This document shows, piece by piece, positions 43,581 through 50,973 of a stretch of DNA of 64,000 nt. Below the pieces are notes generated by a model. That model saw nothing but the letters and a program-made list of their open reading frames with translations. It was not told where the DNA came from and ran no database searches. Source of the stretch: CAIMFV01 sp040757715 (lineage in GTDB: Bacteria; Pseudomonadota; Alphaproteobacteria; Caulobacterales; Caulobacteraceae); the NCBI GenBank assembly GCA_040757715.1, contig JBFLWS010000002.1, positions 124,001 to 188,000 of the forward strand, read 5' to 3'. Made by a program: the position numbers and the translations under genes. Positions within the stretch are counted from its first letter, which is position 1. Each line of letters begins with the position of its first letter.

Positions 43581-44858
43581 CTATTTGGCGGGCGTATCCA
43601 GCTCGGCGCGGGTCGCTTCCGAGGCGCCAACATGCCGCCGCCTCATCGAGACGGTTTCAGCTTCGGCCATGACCCGCAGCACATTGCCGCCAGCGACCTT
43701 GGCCAGATCCTCGTCGCTCCAGCCCCGGCTGGCGAGTTCGGCCAGCAGCGCAGGATACTTGTCCACGCCATCGAGCCCCACCGGCGCCTCAGGGATGCCA
43801 TCGAAGTCCGACCCGATCCCCACGTGGTCGATCCCCGCCACCTTGCGCACATGGTCGAAGTGGTCGGCGACATCAGCCAAGGTCACCACCGGCTTGGCGT
43901 GCGCGTCCTCCCAAGCCTTCAGCCCTGCCTTGGCCTTGTCCGGCTGGCCCACATAGAGCACGTCGAGTCGCGCCTTTTCCCCCGCCCGCGCCGCGTCCCA
44001 CTGCCGGCGTTTCTCGGAAACGAAGGGCGGGTAGAAGTTCACCATCACCACGCCGCCGTTCTTGGCCGCCAGCGCCAGCACGTCATCGGGCACGTCGCGG
44101 GGATGGTCGTCCAGCGCCCGGGCGCTGGAATGGGAAAAGATCACCGGCGCCTCGCTCACCGCCAGGGCCTGACGCATGACCTCGGGCGAGACGTGGCTGA
44201 GGTCCACCAGCATGCCGAGCCGGTTCATCTCCCGCACCACCTCCTTGCCGAACGGGGTGAGACCGCCGTGCAGCGGCGTGTCGGTGGCCGAGTCCGCCCA
44301 GGGCGTGTTGGCAAAGTGGGTCAGGGTCATGTAGCGCGCGCCGAGGTCGTAAAACTGGCGCAGCACCGCGAGCGACTCGTCGATCTGGTGCCCGCCCTCC
44401 ACCCCGATGAGCGAGGCGATCTTGCCGGCCTTGTGGATGCGCTTCACGTCGGCGGCGGTGGTCGCGAGTTCGAAAGTCGTCGGGTAGCGCGCAACCATGC
44501 GCTTGACGAGGTCGATCTGCTGCAGCGTCTCCTCCACCGCCCGCGGTCCGACGTGCTCGGCCGGAACCCATACCGACCAGAACTGACCGCCCACATGTCC
44601 GGCGCGTAGGCGCGGAATATCGGTCTCCAGTGGCAGGCCGTCAGCCGGCGGCTTCAGCTTGGAGGTGTCGCTCATCAGGTCCACCGCCGAAAGCTTGCTG
44701 GAGAATCGTTCCCGCAGCTCCCAGGGCAGGTCGTTATGGCCGTCGATGAGCGGGGTCTTGGCGAGAACCTTGTCCACCCGCGCCGCGATAGGATCGCTGG
44801 CCGCAGCCATGACGGGACCGCCGCCCAAGAGGACGGCGATGGCGATGAAACGGATCAT
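43581..44858 (-). CDS. Membrane dipeptidase, peptidase family M19
   Basis: A 425-residue metallo-dipeptidase with an N-terminal signal peptide (FIAIAVLLGGGPVMAAA). Zinc-site motifs are present: LIDGHNDLPW (HxD), LIGVEGGHQID (bridging Glu), LVDLSHVSPEVM and VIFSHSSARAL (His pair), and HVGIGSDFDGIPE. Renal-dipeptidase relatives cleave dipeptides, including some with D-residues. Likely periplasmic. It ends four bases from the GH1 gene end, convergent. The GNAT gene lies 13 bases upstream on the same strand. Confidence 0.92.
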   Translation of the reverse strand: MIRFIAIAVLLGGGPVMAAASDPIAARVDKVLAKTPLIDGHNDLPWELRERFSSKLSAVDLMSDTSKLKPPADGLPLETDIPRLRAGHVGGQFWSVWVPAEHVGPRAVEETLQQIDLVKRMVARYPTTFELATTAADVKRIHKAGKIASLIGVEGGHQIDESLAVLRQFYDLGARYMTLTHFANTPWADSATDTPLHGGLTPFGKEVVREMNRLGMLVDLSHVSPEVMRQALAVSEAPVIFSHSSARALDDHPRDVPDDVLALAAKNGGVVMVNFYPPFVSEKRRQWDAARAGEKARLDVLYVGQPDKAKAGLKAWEDAHAKPVVTLADVADHFDHVRKVAGIDHVGIGSDFDGIPEAPVGLDGVDKYPALLAELASRGWSDEDLAKVAGGNVLRVMAEAETVSMRRRHVGASEATRAELDTPAK

Positions 44859-44871
44859 GGCGAGTCTTTCC

Positions 44872-45510
44872 TCAAGCGCCTTTGGGGTCGCGCCACATGG
44901 CCCAGATCAGCGGACCGCCGTCGCCCGGCCGGTACTCGTCGATGATCTGGAACCCGTGGCGCTGATAGAGCGGCACATTCCGCGGAGTCGCGGTCTCGAG
45001 GAAGGCCGGTCGTCCCTCAGCGTCCAGGCGCTGAAGGTGCGCCTTGATCAGGCGTGAGCCGATGCCCGCGCCCTGGCAGTCGGGCCGCACGCCCAGGAAC
45101 CAGAGATAGTCGTGCGGCTCATCCGAGGGGTGGTGCATGTCCATGGATTCGCGCAGCGACAACAGGCGCGGGAAGCGGCCGAGGCCCGTGGCGTTCAGCA
45201 ACATGGGCAGGGCGCGCAGCTCCCGATGCAGGGGCTGGCCGGTGAGCTTTTCGGACGGGACCCACACCGCCGCCGCGCCCCCCGCCTCCGGCCGCTCGAT
45301 CACTCCGTCCGGAAAGACCGCTTCGGCCAGCAGCACCTTGAAGAACCGCAACCGCGCGGCGTCGCGCTTGGCGTCGGCGCGCATGAACCAATCGAGAATC
45401 GGATCATTGATGAAAGCGGCGGCCAAGTCGGCAGCCGAGCCCTCTACCTGATCGCGCCTCGCCGCCACCGGACTTTCCGCACCGCGACGAACGGCCTCCA
45501 GATCGGTCAT
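44872..45510 (-). CDS. GNAT-family N-acetyltransferase
   Basis: A 212-residue acetyltransferase. The acetyl-CoA-binding motif A is FLGVRPDCQGAGIGSRLI, and motif B is AFLETATPRNVPLYQRHGFQI. The N-terminal 130 residues (AAAFINDPILDWFMRADAKR and so on) are typical of a group of large bacterial GNATs annotated only generally. The acceptor is unknown. It is probably co-transcribed with the downstream M19 dipeptidase. The start is an ATG at 45510. Confidence 0.88.
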   Translation of the reverse strand: MTDLEAVRRGAESPVAARRDQVEGSAADLAAAFINDPILDWFMRADAKRDAARLRFFKVLLAEAVFPDGVIERPEAGGAAAVWVPSEKLTGQPLHRELRALPMLLNATGLGRFPRLLSLRESMDMHHPSDEPHDYLWFLGVRPDCQGAGIGSRLIKAHLQRLDAEGRPAFLETATPRNVPLYQRHGFQIIDEYRPGDGGPLIWAMWRDPKGA

Positions 45511-45605
45511 GCTGAGCTTCCCCCTTGCTTGTTTTGGGGGAGGCTAGACTGACGCAATCACAGGTTCAACACAAAGTTGACGCGCCGTCAGCTTTTCTTT
45601 CGCCG

Positions 45606-46169
45606 TCAGACCTTCTCAGACAGCTTGATGGCGGCGCGGCAGCCGGCCTTGATCACCGCCGACAACAGGGGATAGGCGGGCGCTTCGTGGGCGCCCTGGT
45701 CCACCGCCGTGTCGCGATGCTCGATCTCGTCGTCGCGGAAGGCCACAAGGTCCTTGGTCAGCTCTGGATCACGCTCGGCCATCTCGGCGATCTGGCCGGC
45801 GTAGTGGCCCTCGATCACCGTCTCCACCGCCTCGGTGCAGGCGTGAGCCGCCTTCTCGCCCAGGAGGGCGGTGCCGACGCCGAGGCCGAACGCCGCCACG
45901 CGCCAGATCGGCGTCATCAGCGTGGGTCGCACCTCGTGCTCGGTCAGCAGTCGGCAGAAGGTGTCGTAGTGATGCTGTTCCTGCGCTTCCATATGCGCCA
46001 GCTGGCCTGCGATCTTCTCGTGCCCGCGGGCGGCCTGAAACACCGCGCGCTGCCCCTGATAGATGTGCACGGCGGCGAGTTCGCCGGCGTGATCCACCCG
46101 CAGAATCTCGCCAAGTCGGGCGCGAAAGGCCCCAGGGCCCGGCTGCGGCGTACGCGCCTGATCGCTCAT
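45606..46169 (-). CDS. coq7: Coq7-type demethoxyubiquinone hydroxylase
   Basis: A 187-residue di-iron protein that adds the C6 hydroxyl in ubiquinone synthesis. Ligand motifs: EILRVDHAGELAA (Glu), HMEAQEQHHYDTF (ExxH), TEAVETVIEGHY (Glu) and AFRDDEIEHRDTA (ExxH), the carboxylate-bridged ferritin-like pattern. Hydrophobic faces suit membrane association. Coq7 replaces UbiF in many alphaproteobacteria. It is last in a three-gene run (YqaA-like, DsbB-like, Coq7) with very short gaps. Confidence 0.93.
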   Translation of the reverse strand: MSDQARTPQPGPGAFRARLGEILRVDHAGELAAVHIYQGQRAVFQAARGHEKIAGQLAHMEAQEQHHYDTFCRLLTEHEVRPTLMTPIWRVAAFGLGVGTALLGEKAAHACTEAVETVIEGHYAGQIAEMAERDPELTKDLVAFRDDEIEHRDTAVDQGAHEAPAYPLLSAVIKAGCRAAIKLSEKV

Positions 46170-46173
46170 GAGC

Positions 46174-46677
46174 CTATCGCCTCCTCACCGCCGCCAGGAC
46201 GCTGGCGCCCGCCAGGCCCAGCGAAACCAAGACGTTCCACCCGGCCATGGAGAGGCCGAACATGCGCCAGGCCGCCACGTCGCAGCGGACGAAGGTCTGC
46301 TTGGCGCCGGAAAGCACACTGGTCATGTCGGCAGCCGACAAGTGGCGATGCGACCCGCCGCTGCAGGCCGTCGGCCCCGGCCACCACTTCCACTCCACGC
46401 CCGCGTGGTAGGCCGCCACCGTCGCGCCCGCCAGGAATACAAGAGCCAGAAGGACGCAGGCGAAAGAGGCGAGCCCGGTGCGCGGCCACAGGCGCTGGGC
46501 CACGATCCCGGCCGCCGCCACGCCCAGCGCCGTCCAGTAGACCTCGCGCTGGCGCAGGCACAGCTCGCACGGCGGCAGGTGGGCGAAGGTCTCGAACCCG
46601 TGCGCTGTCGCCAACATGGCGGCGGAGACAACGATGGCGGCCAGAAGCCAGCGGGCGGGTGCGAGAAAGGCGGTCAT
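46174..46677 (-). CDS. DsbB-family disulfide bond protein
   Basis: A 167-residue inner-membrane protein with four helices. The quinone-linked Cys pair is in PPCELCLRQRE, and a second Cys pair is C in PTACSGG and C in TFVRCD in the periplasmic loop; both match DsbB/DsbI architecture. It reoxidises a periplasmic DsbA-like thiol oxidase and passes electrons to quinone. Located between YqaA-like and coq7 genes, an apt neighbour since it uses ubiquinone. ATG 46677 is 2 bases after the YqaA stop; TTG 46683 is an alternative. Confidence 0.88.
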   Translation of the reverse strand: MTAFLAPARWLLAAIVVSAAMLATAHGFETFAHLPPCELCLRQREVYWTALGVAAAGIVAQRLWPRTGLASFACVLLALVFLAGATVAAYHAGVEWKWWPGPTACSGGSHRHLSAADMTSVLSGAKQTFVRCDVAAWRMFGLSMAGWNVLVSLGLAGASVLAAVRRR

Positions 46678-46679
46678 GA

Positions 46680-47261
46680 TCAATGGGGTCCGCTTGCGCC
46701 AATGAATTTCAACATGAACACGGCGGCCAGCACCGCCAGGGCCGCCCCTGACAGCACCAGGGCCAGTCGCTCCTCAATGAACTTGCGGATCGGGGCGCCG
46801 TAATGGCGAAGCAGCCAAGCTTCGAGAAAAAAGCGCGCCCCGCGCAAAACGGTCGCCGCGGCGACGAAGCCGAAATAGTTGAAGTGGGCGAGGCCCGAGG
46901 CGATGGCGATCAGCTTGAAGGGGATCGGCATGGCCATGATGAATAGGCCGAACTGATTGTAGAAACTGCGGAAGCTGTCGAGCCCCCCCGTGTGGCCGGT
47001 CATGGCCAGGATCGCCTCGCCCACCGGCTGCAGGAACAGGCCCACCATGTAGCCCACTGATCCGCCGGCGATGGAGGCCACGGTGGTGATCCCGGCGTAG
47101 AGAAAGGCGCGATCCTTGTGCGCCAAGGCCATGGGCATCAGCATCAAGTCGGGCGGAATGGGAAAGAATATGCCTTCGCAGAAGGCCTCGACGCCCAGCC
47201 ACCAGACGGCGTGGCGGCTCTCGGCGAGCACCATCATGCGATCATAAGACTTACGGATCAC
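46680..47261 (-). CDS. YqaA/DedA-like membrane protein
   Basis: A 193-residue protein with five or six membrane segments. It starts MIRKSYDRMMVLAESRHAVW and contains EAFCEGIFFPIPPDLMLMPM, GSVGYMVGLFL and MPIPFKLIAIASGLA, typical of the YqaA branch of the DedA/VTT superfamily. Relatives are implicated in lipid scrambling or proton-linked transport; the role here is not known. The GTG start at 47261 preserves the conserved N-terminus. First gene of the YqaA-DsbB-Coq7 set. Confidence 0.85.
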   Translation of the reverse strand: MIRKSYDRMMVLAESRHAVWWLGVEAFCEGIFFPIPPDLMLMPMALAHKDRAFLYAGITTVASIAGGSVGYMVGLFLQPVGEAILAMTGHTGGLDSFRSFYNQFGLFIMAMPIPFKLIAIASGLAHFNYFGFVAAATVLRGARFFLEAWLLRHYGAPIRKFIEERLALVLSGAALAVLAAVFMLKFIGASGPH

Positions 47262-47420
47262 GGAACAGTCGTCTCCAGCGCCCCACAGCGCGCCTTGCTA
47301 TCAGGCTTCTGGCCCGATCACGAGAGGCGACTTCGACACGCCGTCACGAAAGTTTCGCCTAACGGGAACCGCCAACCGCGCATTGCGTTGAGTTCGCATT
47401 CATCACATTATGGTTAACGG

Positions 47421-48083
47421 GTGAGCGTTGGGGGACTCGTTTTCATGTCATCTGGGCCGAGTTTGAGCGGCGAAGCGGCGCTTGCGGCGCATTTTTCCGC
47501 CCTAGACCTGTCGCCGGGCGGCTTGTTGTCCGTCGTCCTCAGTGTGACTCTGGCGCTCGCCGTCACCGTCACCTTGACTCTCGAAATCAAGGCGCGGCTC
47601 GACAAGGCGCGACGCGAGCGCGCGTTCAAGGCGCTGTTCAGGGCGGTGGACCTGAAACTCAAAGGAGCGCTGCTGGCCACCGGCAGCGCCCAGATCAACG
47701 CCGCTGCGGCGTTGGTGAACGAGGTGCAGCTGCGCTTCGGTCCCCTGTTGGCCTTCGCAGCTCCTTTGGCGGGCGCCCTCAAGGACCTGGGCGAAGTGGC
47801 CCGGGGTAGGGTGAAGCAGACCCTGGTGTGCAATTGCGGGCGCTGCGTCTGCGGGGCGCCCGAGCCGCCGACGGTGACCGTGTCGACCCCCGGCGCGTCA
47901 GCGAGCGCGGCGTCTGCAGGCGGCGGCGCGGCCAGCGCTTCGGCGGCGGACCCGCCGTGGTCTCCGGCGGCGGCGGCTCGCGCGCGCCGGGGACGGCGGA
48001 GCGACTGCCCTGTCATTGCGGCCGAGGCGAACCCGCTGATGCGCCAAGGACGCCGCCGCCGGCCGCGCCTGAGCGGGCCATGA
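47421..48083 (+). CDS. Hypothetical membrane-anchored protein with Cys-rich segment
   Basis: Starts at GTG 47421 or ATG 47445 and encodes up to 220 residues. One membrane helix near residue 35 (LLSVVLSVTLALAVTVTLTL) is followed by a charged coiled region (KARLDKARRERAFKALF), a helical part, a cluster VCNCGRCVCGAP with four Cys, and then a low-complexity Ala/Ser/Arg tail. The tail looks unnatural: another frame from about 47980 reads LPCHCGRGE, echoing the Cys cluster. Either this is a frameshifted longer gene, or its ATGA overlap with the next small gene is genuine. ATGGTTAA, a CtrA half-site look-alike, lies just before the GTG. No family recognised. Confidence 0.6.
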   Translation: MSVGGLVFMSSGPSLSGEAALAAHFSALDLSPGGLLSVVLSVTLALAVTVTLTLEIKARLDKARRERAFKALFRAVDLKLKGALLATGSAQINAAAALVNEVQLRFGPLLAFAAPLAGALKDLGEVARGRVKQTLVCNCGRCVCGAPEPPTVTVSTPGASASAASAGGGAASASAADPPWSPAAAARARRGRRSDCPVIAAEANPLMRQGRRRRPRLSGP

Positions 48084-48232
48084 CCACCGAGGAGCAGACC
48101 ATCGCCGCGCGCCAAGCCATCGAAAGGTTCGCCATCCAATGGAATGAGACCAGCGTGATGAGCCAGCTGCGCGCCATCGATGAAGCCCTGGCGGCGGGCG
48201 CAGCCATTCGTCTTCCAAGGCCTCGTCACTAG
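48080..48232 (+). CDS. Small helical hypothetical protein, coupled to or continuous with the preceding gene
   Basis: The 50-residue frame starts at ATG 48080 inside the stop of the previous gene (ATGA). It reads TTEEQTIAARQAIERFAIQW and then SQLRAIDEALAAGA, two amphipathic helices. Too short to assign. The same frame is open upstream to 47828, so it may instead be the true C-terminus of the preceding protein after a frameshift. Codon use supports coding of this stretch in this frame. Confidence 0.5.
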   Translation: MTTEEQTIAARQAIERFAIQWNETSVMSQLRAIDEALAAGAAIRLPRPRH

Positions 48233-48285
48233 TCCGCTTCAGGGCGCCTATTCAGCGCTGCGCAGCGTGGATAAGCTCGCCTCCC

Positions 48286-49293
48286 ATGAAACTTGCTTCG
48301 CTGAAAAACGGCCGCGACGGCCGCCTCGTCGTGGTCTCCGCTGATCTGGCCTGGTGCACGCCGGCCGACACTATCGCCCCCACTCTGCAAGCCGCCCTCG
48401 ACGACTGGGACCGCTGCGAGCCCATGCTTCGGGCCCTCGCCGCCAGCGTGGAGACCGGCGGCGTGCCGCTGGACCGCTTCCACGAGCATGAAGCCGCCTC
48501 GCCCCTGCCCCGCGCCTATCAGTGGGCGGACGGCTCGGCCTACGTCAATCACGTGGCCCTGGTGCGCCAGGCGCGCGGCGCGGAGATGCCGGAGAGCTTC
48601 TGGACCGACCCCTTGATGTACCAGGGCGGCTCGGACGGATTCCTTGGCCCCCGCGACGCGATCCCCCTCGCTGACGAGGCGTGGGGCTGCGACCTGGAAG
48701 GCGAGGTGGCGGTGATCGTGGGCGATGTACCCCAGGGCGCCAGCCGCGAGGAAGCCGCCGCCGCCATCCGCCTTGTTCTGCTGGTGAACGACGTCTCCCT
48801 GCGCAATCTGATTCCGGGCGAGCTCGCCAAGGGCTTCGGCTTCTTCCAGTCCAAGCCGGCCTCGGCCTTCTCGCCGGTGGCGGTGACGCCGGATGCGCTC
48901 GGCGCGCGCTGGCGCGAGGGCAAGCTGCACGGCAAGCTGGAGGTCTATCTCAACGGCCAGCCCTTTGGCGAGGCCGACGCCGGGGTGGACATGACCTTCG
49001 ACTTCCCCACCCTCATCGCCCACGCCGCCAAGACCCGCGCCCTTAGCGCCGGGACCATCATCGGCTCGGGCACGGTGTCCAATCGCGGCCCCGACGGCGG
49101 TCCCGGCAAGCCCATCGCCGAAGGCGGGCTCGGCTATAGCTGCCTCGCCGAGGTGCGCACGGTGGAGACCCTGCTGCACGGCGCGGCAAAGACGCCGTTC
49201 CTGAAGGCGGGGGACGAGGTGCGCATCGAAATGCGCGACGACCACGGCCATACGCTGTTCGGCGCCATTGAACAGAAGGTCGTCCAGTCTTGA
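48286..49293 (+). CDS. Fumarylacetoacetate hydrolase family protein
   Basis: A 335-residue metal-dependent FAH-fold enzyme. It starts MKLASLKNGRDGRLVVVSAD and shows WADGSAYVNHVALVRQARGA, the metal-ligand segment CDLEGEVAVIVGD (the E-x-E core), VLLVNDVSLRNLIPGELAKG and FQSKPASAFSPVAVTP. The long N-terminal part is like bacterial fumarylacetoacetases acting in tyrosine or homogentisate catabolism, but no hmgA/maiA genes are adjacent. It overlaps the next gene by four bases and leads a three-gene operon. Confidence 0.88.
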   Translation: MKLASLKNGRDGRLVVVSADLAWCTPADTIAPTLQAALDDWDRCEPMLRALAASVETGGVPLDRFHEHEAASPLPRAYQWADGSAYVNHVALVRQARGAEMPESFWTDPLMYQGGSDGFLGPRDAIPLADEAWGCDLEGEVAVIVGDVPQGASREEAAAAIRLVLLVNDVSLRNLIPGELAKGFGFFQSKPASAFSPVAVTPDALGARWREGKLHGKLEVYLNGQPFGEADAGVDMTFDFPTLIAHAAKTRALSAGTIIGSGTVSNRGPDGGPGKPIAEGGLGYSCLAEVRTVETLLHGAAKTPFLKAGDEVRIEMRDDHGHTLFGAIEQKVVQS

Positions 49294-50969
49294 GTCGTAA
49301 CCTGATCGCCGCCGCTGCGGCCCTCGCCGCCCTCGCCTCGCCTGCCTTGGGCAAAACACCGGCCGACCTCGTCATCTGGGGCGGGCCGATCTACACCGGC
49401 GTGGACAAGACCCCCAAGGCCGAAGCGGTGGCCGTGCGCGGCGATCGCATCGTCTATGTGGGGTCCAAGACCGGCGCGGCGAAGCTGGTGGGGACGAACA
49501 CCAAGGTCGCCGACCTCAAGGGCGCCAGCCTCTATCCCGGCTTCACCGACAGCCACGCCCACCTCCTCGGCATCGGCGAGCGTGAGCTGACCTTGAACCT
49601 TGAAGGCTCGGCCTCCGCCGCCGAGGTCGCCGCGCGCCTGAAGGCCTATCTTCCCAAGGCCGCGCCGGGCGAGACAGTCATCGGCCGCGGCTGGATCGAA
49701 ACCCACTGGCCGGAGAAGCGCTTCCTCAATCGCCAGGACCTGGACGCCGTGCTCGCGGACCGGCCGGTGCTGATGGAGCGCGCCGACGGCCACGCCCTCA
49801 CCGCCAACACCGCGGCGCTGAAGGCCGCCGGGATCACCCGCGACACCCCCGTGCCGGCGGGCGGGCAGATCCTCAAGGATGCGCAGGGCGAACCCACGGG
49901 CGTCCTCGTGGACAACGCCATGGAGCTGGTGGCGGGGCTTGAGCCCAAGCTCAGTCCGGCGCGGCGCCTGGAAGCCTTCAAGGCCGGCATCGCGGTGGAG
50001 AACCGCTACGGCTGGACCGGCGTGCACAATATGAGCGCCAGCCTGCAGGACGTGAACGACCTCGAAGCCATGGACAAGGCGGGCGTTGAGACCTTGCGGG
50101 TCTACAACGCCGTGGATCGCGAATACGCCCCGGCCCTGTTCGCCTCCGGACCCCGCGCCACGGCGGACGGGCGCGTGGTCACCCGCGCCATCAAGGCCTA
50201 TGCCGACGGCGCCCTGGGCTCCCGCGGCGCGGCCCTGTTCGACACGTACAGCGACTTCGACGGCAAGGGCACGCTGATCACCGAGCCGGCGGTGCTGGAA
50301 AAGCTCTATGCCGAAGCCTACGCCCACGGCTTCCAGGTCTGCACCCACGCCATCGGCGACCGCGGCAACGCCCTGGTGCTTGATCTCTACGAGAAGACCT
50401 TCGCGGCCCATCCGCCCAAGACCTCGCCGCGCTGGCGCGACGAGCATTCGCAGATCATCCGGCCCGTCGACATTCCCCGCTTCGGCAAGCTCGGCGTCAT
50501 CGCCTCCATGCAGCCGAGCCACGCCATCGGCGACCTGCATTTCGCCCCGGCGCGCCTCGGGATGGAGCGGCTGAAGGGCGCCTACGCCTGGAAGAGCCTG
50601 ATCAAGTCCGGCGCCGTGGTGGTGGGCGGCTCCGACGCGCCTGTGGAGCGGGGCGATCCCCTGATCGAGTTCTACGCCGCTGTGGCGCGCAAGGACCTGA
50701 AAGGCTTTTCCGGCCCGGGCTGGCATCCCGAAGAGCGGCTCACCCGCGCCGAGGCGTTGAAGCTGTTCACCTCGTCCGCCGCCTACGCCCGCTTCGCCGA
50801 AACCGACCTTGGCCGGATCAAGACCGGCATGCGCGCCGACCTCACAAGCTTCAATGTCGACCTGATGCATGCCCCGGAAGCGGATATTCCGAAAGGCCAC
50901 GCCGTGCTGACGGTGGTGGACGGGCAGGTGGTCTATCGCGCTGCCGACCTGGCGCTGAAGACTCCCTGA
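49290..50969 (+). CDS. Exported amidohydrolase, YtcJ-like (amidohydrolase 3)
   Basis: A 559-residue metal-dependent hydrolase with a signal peptide (NLIAAAAALAALASPALG). Motifs: PGFTDSHAHLLG (HxH metal ligands), KAYADGALGSRGAALFDTYS, VCTHAIGDRGN (His), DEHSQIIRP (His) and VGGSDAPVERGDP (final Asp), the YtcJ pattern. Relatives cleave amide or ester bonds of small molecules; the substrate is unknown. TTG 49290 overlaps the FAH-gene stop. The TonB receptor gene begins four bases after its end, suggesting uptake and breakdown of one compound. Confidence 0.88.
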   Translation: MSRNLIAAAAALAALASPALGKTPADLVIWGGPIYTGVDKTPKAEAVAVRGDRIVYVGSKTGAAKLVGTNTKVADLKGASLYPGFTDSHAHLLGIGERELTLNLEGSASAAEVAARLKAYLPKAAPGETVIGRGWIETHWPEKRFLNRQDLDAVLADRPVLMERADGHALTANTAALKAAGITRDTPVPAGGQILKDAQGEPTGVLVDNAMELVAGLEPKLSPARRLEAFKAGIAVENRYGWTGVHNMSASLQDVNDLEAMDKAGVETLRVYNAVDREYAPALFASGPRATADGRVVTRAIKAYADGALGSRGAALFDTYSDFDGKGTLITEPAVLEKLYAEAYAHGFQVCTHAIGDRGNALVLDLYEKTFAAHPPKTSPRWRDEHSQIIRPVDIPRFGKLGVIASMQPSHAIGDLHFAPARLGMERLKGAYAWKSLIKSGAVVVGGSDAPVERGDPLIEFYAAVARKDLKGFSGPGWHPEERLTRAEALKLFTSSAAYARFAETDLGRIKTGMRADLTSFNVDLMHAPEADIPKGHAVLTVVDGQVVYRAADLALKTP

Positions 50970-50973
50970 GGCC

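Noticed and set aside
47408..47416. ATGGTTAAC resembling a CtrA half-site
   Set aside because: A single half-site without the paired TTAA seven bases away is common by chance.
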